Below are positions 34,101 through 44,755 of a DNA stretch of 64,000 nt, piece after piece. The translations under genes and the position numbers were made by a program. The DNA is from Hyposmocoma kahamanoa (Eukaryota > Arthropoda > Insecta > Lepidoptera > Cosmopterigidae), in the NCBI RefSeq assembly GCF_003589595.1, contig NW_020653855.1:5589866-5653865 (forward strand). Reading direction: 5' to 3'. How positions within the stretch are numbered: the first letter of the stretch is position 1; every line of letters begins with the position of its first letter. The notes beneath the pieces are model-generated. The model was not told the origin of the DNA. It ran no database searches and worked only from the letters and a program-made list of their open reading frames with translations.

Positions 34101-37100
34101 TACTTGTATGGCCTACATTTATTTCTCTCGTGAGTTTGGGTGTAATTTGTTGTTGTCTATGTGTGTGCCCATGGCACCCGCTACACAGGGTTTCCCTAGT
34201 GCGGGGCTATGCTGAGTGCGTGCGTTATTATTATTATTGATCGATTGTGAAAGAAGGTACAGTTTTGCCAAAAATGTCTGAATGGCGGTTCTAAATGATT
34301 ATTAATTAAGTTATTGTTTCCTTTATTGTTGTTTTGACAGTTTGCTTACAAGATGCATCGAAATAAATTTTTAATCATATACATTTAAAAAAAAACAACA
34401 ATCCAGATTTGATTATATACATTGTATATTAAATTAAGATGAAAAATTCTAAAATGTCTCCTCTTGGTATATTTAACAGACATAGATCTAAATGAAATGT
34501 ATAAAAATTAACAATTCTGATTTATCTCGCATTAGCTTAATCAACATTTAGTCGATATAATAATTATCGACTGTGTGTGGTACAGCACTATAAAATATGT
34601 TAATAGGTAATATACGGGCACATCTCTAATTCATTATCTTATTATCTTTCATTATCTCTGCTCTGTTAGCACATATAGAAAATTAAGTTATAATCTACAG
34701 TTAAAAGACAAGCGTTTTATTGAATATCAACGCTACAGACTGCAATTACTAGCTGCTTCGAACTTTCATTTTACTCCATCTTCAAAAGACAAACCATAAA
34801 AATAAATATAAATACTCGTCACCTTTTTGGCGACCTTGGCAGCCGAGCGGTAGGCCCGTTAGGACCAATTTGGGAAAATAATTTTTCAGTATTGTATCTT
34901 ACTTGGCCACAAGCTGCATGCAGCAGTTGTCAATGATCATATCGTTGTGTTCGATGTCAGGATACTCCTTCGCCATCTTGCGTGACGTTTCGAGAAACAG
35001 ACCGTCCGAAACCTTCATAATGTTCGCCTTGTGCACTGTTGTCACCTGAACAATACATATTTAATTATTAATACAAAGAGCGAACACAAAAGAAACTTCC
35101 TTCGACACGCACGATTGGACCTGTCGGATCGAAGTAATTTTTCTGATCCACCACAAAAAACATTCTGAAATTCAATAAAAAATCTATAATACATATTTAT
35201 TGATCTGCAAAATTTTATTTCACGTTGTGTAACGATCAGGGTTCGACGTTATCATTATCATGGATAATTATCATGGATAATTATCATGGATCATCAATCA
35301 TGGATTATCAAAAATTGATAACTGTCACGATAATTGTCTTGACAAATACACTTTTTTTTACAAAATGGATTTTATATATTTTTTAAATTCTTTTAACTAG
35401 ATACTAACTGCGTTCCGGTTTTTGCTTGCTGGTGAAATTATAGGCACATGGGACTTGTCCACTTCTGTTTCAGGATGGCGGGCGCAGGCGTGTCGCTTAC
35501 CACCAGGCCCACGACTGGTCAGTCCCATGACTTAGTGTCATAAAAAAAAACTTATGTAGACACTAGCGACGTCATTCATATCACAAATTGTTTTTAAATC
35601 ACCTATAAAATATAGACTAATTTTACAACATGATATACTATAGCATCATGCTGGTAATTACATTGCGTATCGGACGTTACGTTTACATTTCGTTTCGTAT
35701 AGTCGCGGTGGGCTCACGTACATTATTGAAGAGGCCGGGAAGTAAGGGATTGCTGGACGAGTATGAGTTACAAGGACGAACGCCAAGCGAGGCGTTGTAC
35801 TAATACGAGTTAAGCAATCCCGTTCCCGCCGAGGCATGTATAGAATTTTTCTCAAATAATGCGAGGAAATAATAAAAGACTAAACAGAAGAAGACGTATA
35901 ATAGATAAAGTAAAAAAATATTAATTAACATTAAAATTTATACAAATTTTTCCAGGTACATTGACTGATTTGTTTGAATGTATATCCATGCATTTTCGTC
36001 ATTGCTCTTCTCACTAGCACCCATTTTCGCGACCAAAACACAAAAAAGTCAACAAAACAATACCAAAACACGTATAAATGTTACCGCCATTTTATTTTTT
36101 TTAAGTAAGCAGTACAGGTAGGTTGTTTTTAATTCTCGCAGTTATGAACACTAGGCAGTTAGGTGTATGAGTTTTTCCTTTGCCTGTTTACATAGTTCAT
36201 TGTTAAGTAGGCAGATTTAAAAGTTTAGAGACGAGGACAGTAATAGATTTTCATACTTACTTTGCGGGCCTTGGCCGAGAAGAAGTCGCACGGTCCATAA
36301 ATGACAAACTTTCCGTGTTCGTTTTTTGAAAGTAATGCAAACATTTGCGAGCATGTTTGAGAAATGTGATTTTTTGAAAAAACGTACACGGAAGGTTTGT
36401 CATTCTATTGTTTGTATTGTGTAACATTGAAAGATGTTACTTTCGATCATTGACTTACAAATAATTGGACGTCGGGTCTAATACAAAAACCACGAGAAAT
36501 AATGTCCCAAGTCAACCTATTTAAACGTAGTGACATGTAAAGGAATATGAAAAAGCTAAAACGTNNNNNNNNNNTATAATTGTAAGTCGATCATTGACTT
36601 ACATATAATTGTACCCGACGTCCATATAATTGTAAGTCAATGCTTTCGATACAGTAAATAAGCAAAACCAACCTTTGTTTGTTTCAGGTTTGTCTAATTT
36701 TAGGGATAAATGGTGCATGTAGGAATATATTAGCTCACGAATACCACCACAAAGAACAAAGAAAATCACAATATATTTATATAATATTATACTTAACATT
36801 ATAATATTTAACTGCCTCTGTGGCCGAACGGTTACCATGCCGGACTTCCACGCAGAGGTTCCAGGTTCGATTCGTGGGCCGGTAGAAATATTTGTATGGC
36901 CTACATTTATTTCTCTCATGCGTTTGGGTGATTTTTAGATTTGATTTTTTTAGAATTTGTGGTTGTCTATGTGTGTCCATGCGAGACAGGGTTTACCTAG
37001 TGCGGGGCTATGTTGAGTGTGTACGTTATTATTATTATTACTATTAATATTATTAATTTTTTTATTATACATCTTCTTCTATTTAGTCTTTTATTATTTA

Positions 37101-40100
37101 GTCGCATTGTTTGAGAAAAGCACTATACACGCCTTGGCCGGAAAGGGGATTGCTTGACTCGTATTAATACAAGGTCTCGTTGGAGCTCAGTCTTGTAACT
37201 CACTCGTCCAGCAATCCCTTGCTTCCTGGCCTCTGCAGTAATGTACTATTTCGTATGCCTTGATAGTATGCCATGGCGATCATAAAATAATGTATATTAT
37301 CATCTTTATTGTACACCCATGATGACGAATAAAATTATTTGATTTGAACTTTAGTCATCGTACCTTCTTCCTGCCGTTTCTTTTGGCAAACTCAAAGGCG
37401 AACCTGGCCACTCGCTCGGAGTTACTCGCGGTGACTACTTTCATGCTCTCGATGACGCCGTGTACGGACTCGTGTTCCAACATAGCATATTCACCTTCTG
37501 TGTTTTGTCTAAAGAAAGATAAAAATAAAAATTAATATACTATTGTTAAGGCGAGGTAATTGACCGCGAGAGACGTGTGGGGGCCACAATTTGCGCGCTT
37601 AAAATGAATATGAATAAAATAAGAAAATGCGGAGAAAATTTGACACAGATCCGACGTCGACAAGCGGCCGATGACGACTGACGGGGTAGCGGATGGCGCG
37701 GCGTGTCGTTAAACCGCTGTTCGAGTGATTGCTTTAGAATTTTAAGCATACCAGTTTGTCTACTTTTACTGTATAATTGATTAAAAAATTTGGTGATTTT
37801 AACCACTCCATCCCCCTTGGTATGCCGCCTCCATAAAGCTATTATATCCACATTTAGCTATTAAATTCGAGTGATAAATTTTATCACACTAGTGGACGTG
37901 GCGAGTACAGTGACGTCACATTTTTATGTCATCGCGAGCGCCGGCGACCAATGATTGCAAAAGATTAACATAGTGCCAAACATGGCTGCAAGGTGACAGC
38001 TAATTGTAAAACATTTACACAGTAATTTTATCAACGCAAAAATTTAGCGCGACAAACGAAATCAATAGATATTTCTTGTTTCATGGTTTTCGTGGAGGCG
38101 ATGATTAAACGACAAAGATAGCATATACGCAATTTTATATCGTTGTCCTTGTTCTTCAAAGTGTATAACAATAGTGCATTACAAAATGAGCAAACTTAGA
38201 TTTATCAACTGAATTAAATATTGTCACGTATAGTGTCATGTGATAAACCTCTTTATCACACATATTCAGCCATGTTACGGCTACAGGTATCTATATGTTG
38301 GAATACCCTATCCCGACCATTGGTCATTGTAGACAGAGCGTCGGATGAGGTCCGCGTGGAAGCAAATTGAGGTACTTAATTTTTATCAAATCATTTTAAA
38401 TCTTACCTAATAACAACGATATCGATGTCCTTATGCCTCGATACAATACCAGGGTAGGATTTGCAGTGTAGGACATAAGCGTACATATCCAATTCGTTAC
38501 GTAGAGCCACATTTCGAGATGTAACATAGGATGCTTCTGATTTGGTTTCAATGTTACCCTGTAACATGTTACATAATATCTATGTCACAAAAAGTTTTTC
38601 CGGCCGGATCGAAGGAATTTTTTCTTAATAATTATTAATACAAAGATTGTACAAGCTAGTGGAGTAATTCCACAAAAAATAATTGAATATCAATTCAAAA
38701 CAAATTTAATTGAAAAATATGGTAGTTAGTAATTGAATAATATTAGGTCTTTAACATAGCATTAAAATTTTCAGTTTCATTCAAAGTGACATTCTGCACA
38801 TTGACACCTTTTTTCTTGAACTTCGAGTAATTTCAAGTTAATTGGACTTAAAATGAAAATATTATGAAGCCAGATGTGCAATTCAACTGCGACTATTTAT
38901 TTACATAAATTTACGACGTTATTTATACTCAAAACTTTTCATTTGCTAAGTGTGATGGGTGGGACACTCACTACACCTGCCTGTTTGAGTTGATGGCTTC
39001 ATTGCCAAGATCAGGACAAACTATTAATATTTTGTTCACCAAGTTTTTCATATGAGATAACTTAAATGTTAAAGTTCTATTTTATATATACAGGGTGTAA
39101 ATTTGAGACGGGGCAGCAAGGTCAGCCACCTTAATCGTTGTAGTTACAGGAAACCGGTTCTAGAAGACTATGCATTAATTTTGAAGATATTTTGACTGGC
39201 ATTCACAGATTTCGAAAAAATGGTACGGTCAGCAAAATAAAATGTAATTTTTACAAAACTTTTTTTTATGCCATCCGATCTGGTCCTATTCGATCCGGTC
39301 TCCGTTAAAGATCATTAGTCTCTATAGTTTTAAAATGTCGTAATTATGAGAACAATTATAAAAAGTTTGCTTACAAATGATGGATCTACATATAAACAGT
39401 GTATTTTTTAAAATTCTGTGCATTCAAATGTAACTTGTCCCACCTGTCACTAAATGGTGTCCCAATCGTCACAATTTAACACATCAAATGTTAAATTCGG
39501 AAATTAAAGTAACTGTTATACCTAGTAAACATCGTACAAACTAGAGTCCATGAAAATACAAACATTTATTCAAATTAAAAACGTTTACATGTGTCCCAGC
39601 CATCGCTGTGATGGGTGGGACATACTTTCAAATCTTAATATTTACATTCCCATTTACGTGCGCAATGCCCAACAAAGCCAAAATAATGACCCTTAGCATA
39701 ATTGTTACTTTTACAAAAGCAAATGCCAATAAATTGCATATTTGTTGGTTAAAATAAAAATATATATGTTTTATTGTGACGGGTGGGACTTGAAATTAGT
39801 ATCTACTTATTGAGACTTTAATAATTCCTCACCATATATATTTCCATGCAATCACTTATCACTGTTTTAAAATTCGTAAATTGTATTTTCTTCGACAGTA
39901 ATAACTTTTTAGAAAGACGCACAATAACTGCAAAAGTTGTTGCTAACATTATAAAAAAATGCTTCACTACAGACTTTGACTGCGTTAATGAAGACAAAAA
40001 ATACAATAATTGTACAATATCCGAAAAATCTCATTTATTTCCAATGATTTGATTTATTGGGCGTATTCTAGTCATACAATTAAAACCAAATTATGTAATT

Positions 40101-42022
40101 TATTTTTTTGAACCACAGTGTCATTTTCGTTGGAATGACCCTAATGCAAAGTTACCTTAAGGCCAACACCGTTTCGTTTAATGGTAGTGATTGCGTATTG
40201 AACATCATCGTCATTGTCTACAGTAGGGTCAATGTCCACCACCTCAAAGTCCACTGGTGCACCAATGTATCTGAAAATAGATAAAGATGTACAACAACTG
40301 GCTGACAAAGTGCAGAGGAGAGATAAAATGAATGTAATTCTTAATTTAACCACTAAATAAATAAAGGCCTATAGCATGTATCTGTCCAAATGATATGATG
40401 ATGATGATATGATACAGTGTAACACAGTCTTTAGCAAGCAACTCAACATCGTAGTGCCTAATTTACTTGTTAGGTCTTAAATAGGGACAAAAAATTGTAT
40501 TACCTTCTACTAAAATATTAATGTGCTACAATCAATTCTAGAATTCATTATGTGACAAATCCGTCGAATGAGATTAGACGAAATTAGAATCGAAAATTAT
40601 TGGACTCATCGGTTTTTGTTCAGAATTTCTCAACTGTCAAATACCTACATGATTTAGCAAGTTATGCTTTGTGTATTTGTTTTGCAAACATAAAATTTAC
40701 ATAAAGTCTCTAATAAAACTATAAAAAGCAGTACTGTCATCATTTTAATATAAAGTTAATCGGAAATTGGTAGGTGTTGCTTGATAAAAAAAGTCATTTA
40801 ACATGTACCCTGTGCATGCATCATATGTGGTACAGGGTCAAGAGCAAATCAAGCTTTACACTTAAGATTTAAATTCAAATCTATGCTGCTTACAAAAGAA
40901 CGGTCCAAAGTACAAAGGCAAGCTTGACGTGCTTTTGACTGTACATTTCGATGTCCAAACAATATGTGAGTGCATCACATGAGACATGGCCCTTTATAAA
41001 TTTAAGAGTAAAACCAAATTATTTTTCTTCATCGTTTAATCATGCGATCAGTTGGATGACTATGAGTAGATGTGTTGCGTGATTACAAAACCAAATTTGA
41101 ACGTGTAAGCTAGAGCATCTTTATTTACTTGTATGTATGGACCACAAAAATTGTGACAATTAGCATGTGGTTCTGGATGACTTTTTAACCAATGTTGCCA
41201 GTTTATTACTGTCAAAATAAAACAACACAAAAAATAATTATTATATTTTTACTACAAGTTACAAAAGTCTATTATTGACTTCCATATAATATCGCACGTG
41301 ATAATAAAATCAAAAGGACAATTAAACAATGTCACAAAACCCAACAATCAAAAAATAAAAAGCCGGGTAAGCACAACTAAAATAATTATATGTGTGGCAC
41401 CAACTAAATAACTCAAAAAAAACATGTGGTGCATTTGGGAAAATTGAGAAAATGGAATGGGGTTTATAGAAATGATTTTTTCATTCATAAATGTATTAAT
41501 ATATACCAATTCCAACGTATTTGCAAAATAACAAAAACTGCACATAAGGCTCAATTTCTGATTTCCAGTGACACAGGGTAGGTGTTAAGTTGTGAATATA
41601 TATTTTCAGAGCTTTTGAAATCCAATTCATGAACATTTTGCTCACACCTTAGCCTAGACTATATAGTATTCAATGTTCGAAACTCGAAAATAACACTCTG
41701 CTAATTAAAGCGTAGATATAAAGGCAGGAAATTGCCAAAATAGAACCTAAAGTGACAATAAAAGTTGAGTATGAAAAACTTACTTAAAAATTTGTCTTAC
41801 GTATCCCATGCACTCTGGGCCGATACCACCACCAGGGAGCATAGATACTGCGTGTCTTCCACCGTACTTGGCCATCGGAATCAATTTCTGTTTCCTTATA
41901 ACTGGAGTTTTATGCTGCATATCGAAATCTGATATAGTAGCGGTCGCTGCCGCCGAACTGGCGTACGTCACGCCGCACATATCAGGCAGCACCTTCAATT
42001 TACCTAACAACCTTACAGCCAT
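31037..42022 (-). CDS. Idh3g: NAD-dependent isocitrate dehydrogenase gamma subunit, mitochondrial (eight exons)
   Basis: This is the regulatory gamma subunit of the mitochondrial NAD-dependent isocitrate dehydrogenase (alpha2-beta-gamma), which oxidises isocitrate to 2-oxoglutarate in the matrix TCA cycle. Eight exons with consistent phases give about 388 residues, compared with 393 in human. An N-terminal stretch of roughly 50 residues looks like a mitochondrial targeting sequence. It is followed by [88 protein letters not shown] and IHTPDIGG. The IHTPDIGG and RHAV/PGGG motifs point to gamma rather than alpha or beta. Introns are 108-2,404 nt and carry many transposons. The last exon either stops at TAA 31037-31039 or splices onward at 31056, so the C-terminus is the uncertain part. 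Confidence 0.95.
31322..31652 (-). repeat. 'AACCGACTTC' repeat, copy 2 (Idh3g intron 7)
   Basis: The reverse complement ends TTTTTTGAAGTCGGCTAA at 31652 and carries ATCATGAAAATCGGTTCACA. It lies 204 bp upstream (gene sense) of the last Idh3g exon, in the same orientation as the host gene. Confidence 0.7.
31655..32960 (-). pseudogene. Dead Jockey/CR1-like LINE 3' part (Idh3g intron 7), split by another element
   Basis: Minus-strand pieces in order are [20 protein letters not shown] (about 32930), [16 protein letters not shown] (about 32800), LNKLE and [15 protein letters not shown] (about 32090). [20 protein letters not shown] then [12 protein letters not shown] and a stop follow near 31735. 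These are the C-terminal thumb and tail of a non-LTR reverse transcriptase. A 581-bp element (32162-32742) interrupts it after YLDAT. Confidence 0.8.
32162..32742. mobile_element. Tc1/pogo-like non-autonomous element inserted in the LINE
   Basis: CAGTGGAAGTGGTTA at the left mirrors CTTAAGGCACTTCCATTG at the right, and TA flanks both ends (32160-32161 and 32743-32744). It also contains a T17 run at about 32379. No transposase is seen. Confidence 0.6.
32965..33258 (-). repeat. SINE-2 copy 3
   Basis: A reverse-strand copy of nearly full length, with the poly(A) tail visible as a T-run at 32965-32972. It carries the CGTCCCGTCACTTG and GTCCAGGGAAGT motifs on the minus strand. Confidence 0.8.
33320..33490. 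repeat. Duplicated ATTATC-rich motif in Idh3g intron 7
   Basis: GATAATTATCAATGATAGTG and GATAATTATCAAAGATAGTG are two near-identical copies about 85 bases apart, each followed by AATTATCACTTC. A related (ATGGATAATTATC)n stretch lies at 35259-35320. Confidence 0.6.
33523..33661 (-). CDS. Idh3g: Idh3g exon 7
   Basis: The acceptor TTGCGCAG follows a 108-nt intron. The exon encodes [20 protein letters not shown] and [20 protein letters not shown] to NVD plus AA. The donor is GTATAG at 33522. Confidence 0.94.
33770..33921 (-). CDS. Idh3g: Idh3g exon 6
   Basis: The leading G completes Lys. The exon then encodes [40 protein letters not shown] and TRNT, and ends in phase 1 at donor GTAAGT (33769). 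Its acceptor lies only about 20 bases from the edge of an inserted terminal-inverted-repeat element (33943-34796). Confidence 0.96.
33943..34796. mobile_element. TIR-E element copy 2 (Idh3g intron 5), host to a SINE
   Basis: The ends TGGTCTGCCTTTTTTGAAG and CTTCAAAAGACAAACCA are inverted, with TA beside each. It is the reverse of copy 1 (1930-2759) and shares the internal GATTGTGAAAGAAG-TACA block. A SINE-1 copy sits inside at a different site from the one in copy 1. Confidence 0.75.
34047..34239 (+). repeat. tRNA-derived SINE-1, copy 2
   Basis: The head is deleted between the A and B boxes (GGCCGAACCATGCCAGAGGT). The B box GGTTCGATTCC, the body and the (ATT)n tail are kept. Confidence 0.82.
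34903..35045 (-). CDS. Idh3g: Idh3g exon 5
   Basis: The acceptor TTGTTCAG is followed by [20 protein letters not shown] and then DNCCMQLVA plus AA, with donor GTAAGA. HKANIMK is the conserved segment carrying the lysine equivalent to the catalytic lysine of alpha subunits. Confidence 0.96.
35407..35547 (+). repeat. SINE-2 copy 4 (partial)
   Basis: Starts at CTGCGTTCCGG and retains TTATAGGCACATGGGACTTG and the 3' A-run. It lacks the 5' third and an internal part. Located in Idh3g intron 4. Confidence 0.7.
36261..36404 (-). other. Possible 48-codon cassette exon in Idh3g intron 4
   Basis: On the minus strand a TAG acceptor (36405-36407) is followed by 144 stop-free bases in phase 0, reading [12 protein letters not shown] through [21 protein letters not shown]. 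They end at a consensus donor GTAAGTATG (36260). Phase 0/0 would allow in-frame inclusion between exons 4 and 5. The acceptor lacks a good pyrimidine tract. The 5' part overlaps a small hairpin (36298-36416), so it may be transposon-derived. Confidence 0.3.
36448..36642. mobile_element. MITE-A copy 3, containing an assembly gap
   Basis: The ends CATTGACTTACAAATAATTG and TTGTAAGTCAATG are flanked by a perfect duplication CTTTCGAT (36440-36447 and 36643-36650). Ten Ns interrupt it. The sequence after the gap contains an extra end-to-end junction that looks like a misjoin. Confidence 0.88.
36565..36574. other. Assembly gap (10 N)
   Basis: Ten N characters lie inside MITE-A copy 3; the true length is unknown. 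Confidence 1.
36812..37055 (+). repeat. tRNA-derived SINE-1, copy 3
   Basis: TGGCCGAACGGTTACCATGC (A-box region), GGTTCGATTCG (B box), the body, and an (ATT)n tail are present. A short AT-rich insertion lies in the body near 36925-36950. Confidence 0.83.
37364..37508 (-). CDS. Idh3g: Idh3g exon 4
   Basis: One leading base completes Arg. The exon then encodes [20 protein letters not shown] to [13 protein letters not shown] in phase 0. The donor is GTACGA. The NTEGEY motif is diagnostic of the isocitrate/isopropylmalate dehydrogenase family. Confidence 0.96.
38407..38558 (-). CDS. Idh3g: Idh3g exon 3
   Basis: The acceptor ATGTTACAG leads into [20 protein letters not shown] and on to HKDIDIVVI plus two bases (AG). 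The donor is GTAAGA at 38406. [18 protein letters not shown] is the conserved substrate-region segment of the family. Confidence 0.96.
38559..40155. other. Idh3g intron 2, with five copies of a GTGAYGGGTGGGAC motif
   Basis: The 14-base motif occurs at 38952, 39608 and 39776 on the plus strand. Reverse-strand variants are at 39437-39450 and 39459-39472. Otherwise the intron is AT-rich with no recognised gene. Confidence 0.5.
40156..40270 (-). CDS. Idh3g: Idh3g exon 2
   Basis: The acceptor CTATTTTCAG precedes 40270. It encodes [20 protein letters not shown] to KRNGVGLK and ends in phase 0 at donor GTAACT. It corresponds to the strand-helix segment after the dinucleotide motif in gamma subunits. 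Confidence 0.95.
40833..40941. mobile_element. MITE-D copy 1 (Idh3g intron 1)
   Basis: CAGGGTCAAGAGCAAATCAA at the left mirrors AAGCTTGACGTGCTTTTGACTG-type sequence at the right, with TA on both sides. The second copy is at 49904-50013. Confidence 0.78.
41784..42022 (-). CDS. Idh3g: Idh3g exon 1
   Basis: It starts with [17 protein letters not shown], a basic, acid-poor stretch typical of a mitochondrial presequence. It continues to the Rossmann-like LPGGGIGPE motif and ends VRQIF plus two bases. The donor is GTAAGT at 41783. The family motif is usually PGDGIGPE; glycine replaces the aspartate here. Confidence 0.95.
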
Positions 42023-43724
42023 TATGAATTTCTTTTAAAAACCCCTTTTAATTCGAGAAAAATTATCTGACAATGTTGGATAATCACAGGAAGGGGAAGA
42101 TGAAATTTGACATTTCAAAAATTCGACTGCTGATAGATGGCGCTTGTTGTGTATCGAGATTTCATAGATGACGCTACTGTATAAACCGCCATACACGTAA
42201 CTGTCAAGATTTGTAATGAAATAGTTAAAAAAATTTGTTTTAAATCATATTTCATTAAGATTGAACAAATTACTTTGTTATTTTTTTAATTCTAACAAAG
42301 CATGAGGAACACGATATGTTTTTCATATTTTAGAAAGCCTACTCGACATCAAAATGTCAGCCTTTTAATGGCAACACCAAGAAACTGTCAATTTTTTTCT
42401 ATCGTGTATGGTGCGTTTCTCCTTTCACGTTCTTTTCCACTAGATCAGCCCATGAACGGGCGTCCATTTTGCTTCGCCATATTGAATTTGGTCGGACATC
42501 TTTGGACGCCATGTTTAGTCGGACATATTTTATAAACATTTTCGCGTAAATTTCAAATATTTTTGAGCCTAAATATCGAACTTTTTTTCACTGAAGCTCG
42601 GTGCATAAATTGCTGTAAATATTGCAGCGGAGGAAACTGTGTCTACGCAGCAGTCCATATTTGTCTCCAAGGGGCCGTGCAGCTTTTGTTAGAAGATAAA
42701 TAAAGGTAAACTATTTGAAAAAACATTCGTAGTTTTTGACACTTTGTAACAAGTGTTTTGTAGTTTTCTGTGAAAATACTGATATGTGCAGTATGTTGAT
42801 AATGTGGGGACAGAGGTCATAATAAGGATGTTCGATGATACAATGGGTTGGCGTTGTCGTTTTATATTTAACTAAAAAATTGCCGACGCCCCGGCCGGCG
42901 AGGCGAGGCGGCACTTCAGTCGGCCCCCTGCACAGTAACTGACGGCTGTTCCAGTCCAGACTACTTTTTCGCCTACATTTACTATTACTATCTACTTTTA
43001 TTCAATCAGTCTTTTGAATGTAATTAATCTCACTCTTTCATTGTGATACGTAATTTAATATATTAAATTAATCACTTTGCCGCTCGTTATTTACGTTTTG
43101 TAGTGTTGTTTCTCGTATATATTAGAGAATTTTTCTGTTTACAATGATACACATTAACATATAAACAATTGCAGAAGAAAATGAGTATGGGATGGTTAAA
43201 GGAGAAACTAGACAGAAAAAATAAACATTTTGTCTACTTTGTTCATAAGTGGAATGTATATAGGTACCTACTCCAGCTGTCAATTTTTAATAGTAAAATT
43301 GTAAAGAATACTAGTCAAGATAGATATGTTAAAAATTAATGGTAAACACCCAACCTTATAAGTATTAGGGTGGCTTATTCAGAATCTCTGCAGGCCTTCA
43401 TCACTGCTACCAGCAATTTGGTTTATTGTGATCATCAATTATGTATAACAAAAGATCAGAATTGACATGGTGTATTTGCCTAAATATCAGGTAACATATG
43501 TATAGAGTGCCTATGACATCCTTCTAAAATTATGGAATTATTTTGTATTTTGTTCTATTTCTGTGTGCAACTTGCAACATTTAAGTATGGTAGTGTATTT
43601 AGAAGTATTATTTAATTAAAATTATAACTTTTTATATAAAAAACTGACCTCAAAGTTTGTGGAATTACATCTTTCATGATACTATTTTTCCGGTTTTAAA
43701 TTGCGTTTATTTGTTTTTTCAAAC
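42023..43724. promoter_or_regulatory. Idh3g upstream region
   Basis: The promoter and 5' UTR of Idh3g should lie at the low-coordinate end. A short GC-rich patch is present at about 42883-42915. No divergent gene and no confident promoter motif were recognised. Confidence 0.35.
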
Positions 43725-44209
43725 CATCGAGTATTATAACCAGAAATAGAGACGAAATGTCATTTAATTTGTTTGAAAACTATTCTGCCATTTCATTACT
43801 GTGACAATTGCGCTCCGATTGGCCAGCCCGAATTCAAAACAATTGACGGGTGTCATCAATTGTTTCACTTCAAATCGACCAGATTAACTTGTGCTTTGCT
43901 ATAATGGACGAAAATTGGAATATTACATATTTAATTACTAATGAAATGTGATTCTGTTTCTTTTGTAATTAGATGTTTTGCTGTTTTTCCTACACCACCG
44001 AATAGAACAGCACGGCATTGTTAGAGATATTATCTTTGTTACAATAAATACAGAATATTTTTTTAAATATACAGAAACATACACACAGTAGTTGGCCTGT
44101 CTATATTTCAGTGCAAATGAAAGTTGATATTTATAAGAGCTGTATCGGCAATGTGTTACCAGTAATATATGGCTCTTATTTTGTCTCTGTTTCTGGTTAT
44201 ATATCGATG
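43725..44209. mobile_element. TIR-F element copy 2
   Basis: Begins CATCGAGTATTATAACCAGA and ends TTTCTGGTTATATATCGATG. Flanks TTTCAAAC and TTCCAAAC (7 of 8 matching) suggest an 8-bp target duplication. It lacks the solo MITE-A end found in copy 1. Confidence 0.8.
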
Positions 44210-44482
44210 TTCCAAACATTGCCGTTTACAGGTCCCATGGTTACTGTTACCTGAGGTGGTACAGTCATCAACCAATTATGTCTAATATTACCAAAGCAAA
44301 CCACCCTATTTTTCCACTATAGTTGACAAAAGTTATTAATACCTTAATAATAAATACCTTATTACAAAGAAACACATTATGTTTTACAAATTATTTTATT
44401 GAATGAGCATTTGTTTAAGTTAAATTTATTATTAATTAATAATAGAAATTAGAATAAATTAAAACATATTAATTAGTGCCGG

Positions 44483-44755
44483 AGTCTTATGCCTTGGGAA
44501 TTTTCATCAGAGGAAATACTGAATCCCAAACTGGTGGTATGGAGAAACCGTCTTCTCTGTTGAAATTAGGATGTTTTTTAATTTCAATGGCATCTTGCAG
44601 CATCTTGGGTAGATAACAGACTTCTTTTACAAGGACCTGAGGTTTATCAAACTTCATTGAATGTGTAGGTTATCCATGACATGCTCGCAGACTGCAGACT
44701 TGTTTACGTGACAGTGTTTGACATCAGCTATATGTTTGACACGGGTACAAATGTT
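44483..44755 (-). pseudogene. Penelope-like element GIY-YIG endonuclease tail
   Basis: Minus-strand translation gives RVKHIADVKHCHVNKSAVCE then HVMDNLHIQ. After a one-base frame change it continues FDKPQVLVKEVCYLPKMLQD, AIEIKKHPNFNREDGFSIPP and VWDSVFPLMKIPKA before a stop. EAIEIxKH...FNREDG after the SAV-EH motif is the conserved end of GIY-YIG domains in Penelope-like retroelements. Only this C-terminal piece remains. Confidence 0.7.

Larger units (their letters stand above)
35719..37245. mobile_element. Element with inverted repeats of about 190 bp (Idh3g intron 4)
   Basis: 35719-35910 and 37060-37245 are inverted copies, both containing AAGGGATTGCTGGACGAGT and ATAATAAAAGACTAAA. TA lies at each outer edge. 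The loop holds a MITE-A copy, a SINE-1 copy, a small hairpin and a possible exon, so it has been a repeated insertion target. No transposase is recognised. Confidence 0.75.

Noticed and set aside
35259..35330. Repeated GATAA-type sites as a GATA-factor enhancer
   Set aside because: The motif is part of a short tandem repeat (ATGGATAATTATC), which explains the density without regulation.
41274..41300. ATTGACTTCCATATAATAT as another MITE-A end
   Set aside because: Only a few bases match each end and there is no duplication, so it is likely chance.
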